DNA of 35,416 nucleotides, taken from Bacteroidales bacterium. GTDB taxonomy: Bacteria > Bacteroidota > Bacteroidia > Bacteroidales > Muribaculaceae. The position numbers and the translations under genes were made by a program. Location: assembly GCA_004557565.1 (NCBI GenBank), contig SFGS01000017.1:1-35416 (forward strand), in the 5' to 3' direction. This document shows positions 31,674 to 35,416 of this stretch, one piece after another. The notes under the pieces were generated by a model. The model searched no databases. It saw only the letters and a program-made list of their open reading frames with translations, and was not told the DNA's origin. The first letter of the stretch is position 1. The number at the start of each line of letters is the position of its first letter.

Positions 31674-33008
31674 TTATACGGTTGGTAGCGATATGCCACA
31701 AAGTTGTCGGTAAAGGTTGAGCGCATACACGTCGGTCATGGCACTGATGTGGTCGAGCACCGCCTGAATTTTCTCAAACAGGCTTCCGGCATACACATCA
31801 TACTGCTCCGGGAATTTGTTGAGCAGCAGTTGCGAGTAGTTGCGTTCGGGGTGCGTAACAGCGTCAATCAGTTTGTCGAGCAGCAGGTTGATGATGCGGT
31901 TACCGGCAAGGTCGACATCAGTCACATAACTTGCGCTGTAGAGCTTGCGTCGCGCCAGTTGGCTGCATTGCGTGTAGCCAGCCGTTGCCAGCGGCGAAAT
32001 GTGATCAATCAAGCCGCCCTGATATTTGCCTTCAAGAATCTGCTCCTCGCCTTCCACAAAAGCCTGTGCGCACTCACGCACCAGCAGCCCCACCACGCTC
32101 GAACGCAGATAGGCTATCTTCTCGTTGGGGTCGTCCACGCTACTCATCACCTCACGAATGTGATTCTGACGCTCTGGCGTAAAGAAAGCGAGCAAGAGGT
32201 TGACTGTTTCCTCCGTGCCGATGATTTTCAGTTTGTGGCCGTCTTCAATGTCCATCACCTGATAGCAGATGTCGTCGGCGGCTTCCACCAAATACACCAG
32301 CGGATGGCGGCAATAGCGGCCTTCGCCCAACTTTATCAAGCCAAGTTCGGTGGCTATTTTCTCAAAATGCTCCTGCTCCGACGAAAAGAAGCCAAACTTG
32401 CCCTTCTCGCCAGCGTAGAGCGATGCGTAGGGGTATTTCACTATCGAGGCAAGGGTGCTGTAGGTCATGGCGAAGCCACCCACACGCCGTCCCTTGAACT
32501 GATGCACGAGCGAGCGAAAACTATTGGCGTTGCCCTCGAAGTGCACGAGGTCGTTCCATTGCCATTCGTTGAAATGGGGCTTCAACTGCTGCCCTTTCCC
32601 CTCGCTGAAATATGCGCTGATGGTGCGTTCGCCCGAATGCCCGAACGGCGGGTTTCCCAAGTCGTGGGCAAGGCATGCAGCCGCCACAATCTCAGGAATG
32701 GCGTCCATACGCGCCACCCACGGCTCGGAGGCGTATTTCTCGCCCAAGAGCAGCAGCACCTCGCCAGCGAGCGATTTGCCCACACACGACACCTCCAGCG
32801 AGTGCGTCAGGCGGTTGTGCACAAATATGCTGCCCGGCAGCGGAAACACCTGCGTCTTGTTTTGCAGCCTGCGGAATGGCGACGAAAACACCAAGCGGTC
32901 GAAGTCGCGCTGAAAGTCGCTTCTCACACCGCCTTTATTGTCGTGATAATGCTCCAGGCCCAATCGCTTGTCGCATATCAGTTGGTTCCAGTTCATCTTC
33001 ATATACAC
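31674..33008 (-). CDS. dgt: Deoxyguanosinetriphosphate triphosphohydrolase-like protein
   Basis: An HD-superfamily dNTPase that hydrolyses dNTPs to nucleoside and triphosphate, lowering dNTP pools. The HD metal site is visible: His69 in RLTHSLEV, His115-Asp116 in CLAHDLGNPPFGHSGE (His124), and a late Asp in EAADDICY. It has 444 residues. The start is ambiguous among ATGs at codons 1, 3 and 5; the first is given, the fifth (MNWNQL) is equally plausible. It is the first gene of an operon with pncB (20-bp gap) with its own promoter. The nucleotide preference cannot be read from sequence. Confidence 0.93.
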   Translation of the reverse strand: MYMKMNWNQLICDKRLGLEHYHDNKGGVRSDFQRDFDRLVFSSPFRRLQNKTQVFPLPGSIFVHNRLTHSLEVSCVGKSLAGEVLLLLGEKYASEPWVARMDAIPEIVAAACLAHDLGNPPFGHSGERTISAYFSEGKGQQLKPHFNEWQWNDLVHFEGNANSFRSLVHQFKGRRVGGFAMTYSTLASIVKYPYASLYAGEKGKFGFFSSEQEHFEKIATELGLIKLGEGRYCRHPLVYLVEAADDICYQVMDIEDGHKLKIIGTEETVNLLLAFFTPERQNHIREVMSSVDDPNEKIAYLRSSVVGLLVRECAQAFVEGEEQILEGKYQGGLIDHISPLATAGYTQCSQLARRKLYSASYVTDVDLAGNRIINLLLDKLIDAVTHPERNYSQLLLNKFPEQYDVYAGSLFEKIQAVLDHISAMTDVYALNLYRQLCGISLPTV

Positions 33009-33030
33009 AAAGTAATTTGCTGATAAAAAA

Positions 33031-33061
33031 CAAAGTTACCAAATCCCCCCTAATATTCAAA
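33031..33061 (-). promoter_or_regulatory. Promoter of dgt-pncB
   Basis: On the minus strand TTTG (33061-33058), a 19-bp spacer and TAACTTTG (33038-33031), 23 bp before the start codon. Confidence 0.85.
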
Positions 33062-33133
33062 ATAAAAAACGCACCCCTTTCCCAATCTTACATTTTTAAA
33101 TCTATTTAAACGTGATTGTTTGCGATATTTCTG

Positions 33134-33141
33134 TAATTTTG
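33134..33141 (+). promoter_or_regulatory. -7 box of the S41 peptidase
   Basis: TAATTTTG, 28 bp before the ATG at 33169. The TTTG at 33119-33122 is too close to be the -33 element, so only the -7 box is claimed. Confidence 0.55.
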
Positions 33142-33168
33142 CGACGTACATTTTTAAATATCTCCAAA

Positions 33169-34299
33169 ATGCTGAAGTTCATTTCTATCTGCGCATTATG
33201 CTTGGCTTGCTGGCAAAGCACGAATGCGGCATCACACTCCTACATTGAATGTGACAGCATCACCTGCAATCTGCAAGATTATGCCTATCTCACCGCCTAC
33301 ACCGAGGCTAATTATGCGGCGTTCCCAGCCATCATGAAGGGTGGATTTGGCGAGCGTTACTGCCAAATGAAGGATTCGCTGAAATGCGACATCGAAACCG
33401 GGAAAATGGGCATCAAGCAAGCCACTTGCGAATACGCCTACTGGTTTAATTCACAATTCGACGCACACTACTATGTGGACGATCACCTCTTTTGGCGCGT
33501 GTATAAGAGGAAGGACACGCCCGACTATGCCCACCTGATGGACTACGCCCCACAGACGCTATCCACTCGCATCAATAAGCACACCTACCTGATTCGCATT
33601 CCGTCGTGCGCCGGCAAAAACCCCACCAACGAATGGGTGGCAAATGCGGTGAGCGAGTTTATGGGCAGCAAATGCAAGAATCTGATTATCGACATTCGTG
33701 GCAATAGCGGTGGCAGCGATGAAATCTGGGGTCCGCTGATTTCGCTGCTCATCGACCACAAGGCACTCGCTCCTGAAGCATACTGGTTTAGGAACACCTA
33801 CGCCAACCGAACAAACAATTCGATGCAGGATTGGCTGAAAACACAAGTCGCCGACTTCGACAAGTCCACCAAGTCGTTTCTGCTGATGGGCGCTGATGAA
33901 GATGACGACGACACCGACGAAATTCCGCCACACGACACCAATATCCACATCGCATTCATCATCGACCGCCGCACAGCGAGTTCTGCGGAAACCATTCTAC
34001 GAATAGCACGAAATTTCACCGACCGTGAGCGATATGCCATCTACGGCAAAGAGAATAGCGCTGGAGCCGCCGAAACTGGCAATCTGGTGCCCTTCAACCT
34101 GCCCCACAGCCGCATTCAAGTTTACTACCCCATCTCTTTGTCGTCGTCGTTTCTGAGCGGTGCCGAGCAGCACAACGGAGCCTCAGGCATACGCCCCGAC
34201 GTGAAGATAGACCTGCCCTACCCCGCCAAACTCACCGACAACATCGACACCTGGACCCAATACGTAGCCAAGCAAATGCAAACCAGAAAAAAGCACTAA
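33169..34299 (+). CDS. Secreted S41 family peptidase-like protein
   Basis: A 376-residue exported protein of the tail-specific protease (S41) family. The signal peptide covers about residues 1-20 (FISICALCLACW). The S41 core is seen in LIIDIRGNSGG and in FIIDRRTASSAETIL, where Ser271 is the likely nucleophile, followed by the strand ending in YGKENSAGAAETGN. No PDZ domain is evident, as in the small C-terminal-processing-like enzymes of Bacteroidetes. An in-frame GTG exists at 33112 but it lies upstream of the -7 box, so ATG 33169 is the start. A cluster DEDDDDTDE around residue 245 is an unusual acidic insert. Substrate unknown. Confidence 0.85.
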   Translation: MLKFISICALCLACWQSTNAASHSYIECDSITCNLQDYAYLTAYTEANYAAFPAIMKGGFGERYCQMKDSLKCDIETGKMGIKQATCEYAYWFNSQFDAHYYVDDHLFWRVYKRKDTPDYAHLMDYAPQTLSTRINKHTYLIRIPSCAGKNPTNEWVANAVSEFMGSKCKNLIIDIRGNSGGSDEIWGPLISLLIDHKALAPEAYWFRNTYANRTNNSMQDWLKTQVADFDKSTKSFLLMGADEDDDDTDEIPPHDTNIHIAFIIDRRTASSAETILRIARNFTDRERYAIYGKENSAGAAETGNLVPFNLPHSRIQVYYPISLSSSFLSGAEQHNGASGIRPDVKIDLPYPAKLTDNIDTWTQYVAKQMQTRKKH

Positions 34300-34332
34300 T
34301 CCCCCACACACGGCGATGCAGCGCATCATAAC

Positions 34333-34423
34333 GTAGGGACGTGATACTTCACGTCCGCCCATAGCAGTGTCGACGCACTAATTATCAACCCCATAAAGCG
34401 GATGCGAATTATCACATCCCTAC
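34333..34423. repeat. REPIN-like inverted pair of GTAG hairpins
   Basis: On the plus strand GTAG (34333-34336) is followed by the 8-bp stem GGACGTGA-TACT-TCACGTCC (34337-34356). On the minus strand GTAG (34423-34420) is followed by GGATGTGA-TAAT-TCGCATCC (34419-34400). The two units are related and point toward each other, and the whole is 91 bp. The fourth stem pair is C-G in one and T-A in the other, so pairing is kept. This is the layout described for REPINs, doublets of REP sequences mobilised by RAYTs. Confidence 0.7.
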
Positions 34424-34483
34424 CATATATTATCCCCATTTTGTGGATGGGTGGCGTGAGAAATTGTTATAAAAGTTGAAAAT

Positions 34484-34515
34484 TTTGCCTAAACGGATAA
34501 TTTGTTATAGTTTTG
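34484..34515 (+). promoter_or_regulatory. Promoter of the outer-membrane protein gene
   Basis: TTTG (34484-34487), a 20-bp spacer and TAGTTTTG (34508-34515), 32 bp before the ATG at 34548. It fixes the start, since the longer frame opens upstream of this promoter. Confidence 0.85.
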
Positions 34516-34547
34516 CATATTATTTTACGAGATACAAATTATTAGAA

Positions 34548-35171
34548 ATGAAGAAATTCTTACTTGCAATAGCTGCTGTGATTGCAGCATCTTCTATCAA
34601 TATGAGTGCAGAAACACGCCTCGGTGCCACCGTGGGTGTGAATTACAACGAATTACACTTCGGACAAGGCGATATTTTCAGCAGCGATAGGATGCTCGGC
34701 GGCAATGCCGGTATCGTGGGCGAACTGATGGTTCCGGGCATCGGTTTCGGCGTGGATGCTGGTTTGCTCTACTCGATGCGCAACGCCAAACTGCACTTTG
34801 AGGAAAAGAAGGCGTGGTCGTCAATGGGCATCGGTGCCGAAACTGCCACTCTCCACTATATCGACATTCCTATCAACCTGAAATTCCGCTATCACAACCT
34901 GAACGGTTTCGAGAGCACGCTGATGCCAATGGCGTTTGCCGGTCCTGTGATTTCGATATTGGCAGGCCACAGCAAATGCGCCGACCAGTTGAGTTACAAC
35001 AAATTGAGCGTAGGCTTGCAGATGGGTATCGGTTGCGAACTTTTCGAGAAGGTGCAAATCAAGGCAGGCTACCAATTCAGCATCGGCGAATCGTGCCGCA
35101 CGAAACTTCTTGAAGAACACAGCGCAAAGAACCGCACATGGTTCCTCAACGCCACCTACTTCTTCAAATAA
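34548..35171 (+). CDS. Outer-membrane beta-barrel protein (PorT-like)
   Basis: A 207-residue protein with a signal peptide (MKKFLLAIAAVIAASS, cleavage near SAE) and alternating amphipathic strands ending in WFLNATYFFK, whose terminal aromatic residue is typical of outer-membrane barrels. Conserved turns with Gly and Asn (LGATVGVNY, GFGVDAGLLYSM, YIDIPINLKFRY, GIGCELFEKVQIKAGYQFSIG) match the PorT / outer membrane protein beta-barrel domain of Bacteroidetes. About eight strands can be counted. A specific function is not evident. The start codon is fixed by the promoter at 34484-34515. Confidence 0.85.
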   Translation: MKKFLLAIAAVIAASSINMSAETRLGATVGVNYNELHFGQGDIFSSDRMLGGNAGIVGELMVPGIGFGVDAGLLYSMRNAKLHFEEKKAWSSMGIGAETATLHYIDIPINLKFRYHNLNGFESTLMPMAFAGPVISILAGHSKCADQLSYNKLSVGLQMGIGCELFEKVQIKAGYQFSIGESCRTKLLEEHSAKNRTWFLNATYFFK

Positions 35172-35200
35172 AGCACCCAAACCACACACCACATAACACA

Positions 35201-35235
35201 GCGAGGCTCCCCAAAAAGGCAGCCTCGCTTTTTTT
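35201..35235 (+). terminator. Terminator of the outer-membrane protein gene
   Basis: GCGAGGCT (35201-35208) pairs with AGCCTCGC (35221-35228), and seven T follow. Confidence 0.9.
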
Positions 35236-35259
35236 CGCACCCCACAGACGTTAAAAAAA

Positions 35260-35282
35260 GGCATCGGAGATGCCGAATGATG
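35260..35282 (+). repeat. Repeat of the 27.4-kb REP-like hairpin
   Basis: A 23-bp sequence starting GGCATC-GGA-GATGCC is identical to the complement of 27372-27394. Here no GTAG precedes it; the flank is poly-A. The shared run is too long to be chance. Confidence 0.7.
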
Positions 35283-35332
35283 GCTCAGTGGAAAAGTCCT
35301 GAGGACAGATAATGCATTGTTGCCGAATCGTG

Positions 35333-35416
35333 AATGGAATCAAAAACAAAAACCTAAAAAACAGCCTTGGAGCAACGTGGAATGCTTCGCATTTGGCGGT
35401 GCGACTGTGCGCTTTG
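35333..35416 (-). repeat. Structured dispersed repeat, copy 3 (divergent, cut by the window end)
   Basis: Read on the minus strand this aligns with the 3' part of copies 1 and 2: the tail GGCTGTTTTTTAGG and the hairpin AATGC-GAA-GCATT (35381-35393), where copy 1 has AGTGC-GAA-GCACT. The G-C to A-T change on both arms preserves the stem. The outer 21 bp (35333-35353) also occur exactly at 4559-4579, just in front of copy 2, perhaps the remnant of another reversed copy. Confidence 0.65.

Noticed and set aside
34476..34547. Longer N terminus of the outer-membrane protein
   Set aside because: It begins upstream of a near-perfect promoter (34484-34515) and would bury the signal peptide.

Overview
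The window looks like a chromosomal segment of a Bacteroidales bacterium, perhaps Muribaculaceae- or Prevotellaceae-like; the exact taxon cannot be fixed from the sequence. The main clue is the promoters. At least fifteen genes or operons are preceded by the Bacteroidetes -7 box TAnnTTTG, often with TTTG or GTTG 19-21 bp further upstream. Shine-Dalgarno sequences are not obvious, the one tRNA does not encode CCA, and the gene set is a typical Bacteroidales core mixture: priA, fhs, class A PBP, pyrBI, glyA, tandem rhomboids, pnp, pncB, dgt, S41 and C69 peptidases.

Layout. 1-4.9 kb: a roughly 200-bp structured repeat, a DUF4143-type ATPase, an initiator tRNA with its own promoter and terminator, priA, and a second copy of the repeat. 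4.9-9.1 kb: fhs, converging on a class A penicillin-binding protein. 9.1-12.9 kb: pyrB-pyrI behind a long leader, then a flavin reductase-glyA operon. 12.9-14.2 kb: a RAYT-like HUH transposase between two hairpins. 14.2-21.1 kb (minus strand): a C69 dipeptidase, then an apparent operon read rhomboid, rhomboid, EEP-family hydrolase, M3 peptidase. 21.3-26.1 kb: an HU-like protein, a secreted GH65-family enzyme and PNPase. 26.2-30.4 kb: an AT-rich accessory stretch with an unknown secreted protein, a second DUF4143 ATPase between two hairpin arrays, REP-like sequences and an unknown duplicated-domain protein. 30.4-33.0 kb (minus): dgt-pncB operon. 33.1-35.4 kb: an S41 peptidase, a REPIN-like inverted pair, an outer-membrane beta-barrel protein, and a divergent, truncated third copy of the structured repeat.

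Most notable points. (1) The pyrBI leader carries a promoter, a candidate 37-codon leader ORF ending in a U-rich stretch, and an intrinsic terminator whose 5' arm starts exactly at the leader stop codon. This is the architecture of enterobacterial pyrBI attenuation. (2) A dispersed repeat folds into a cloverleaf-like structure, with base changes between copies that preserve pairing. (3) GTAG-headed hairpins in inverted orientation resemble REPINs, and a RAYT gene lies in the same window. (4) Palindrome arrays at about 33-bp period flank the second DUF4143 ATPase, and one array falls inside its predicted 5' UTR. (5) Heptamer and octamer tandem repeats sit just behind the stop codons of two genes. 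All functional statements are inference from sequence; no searches were run.
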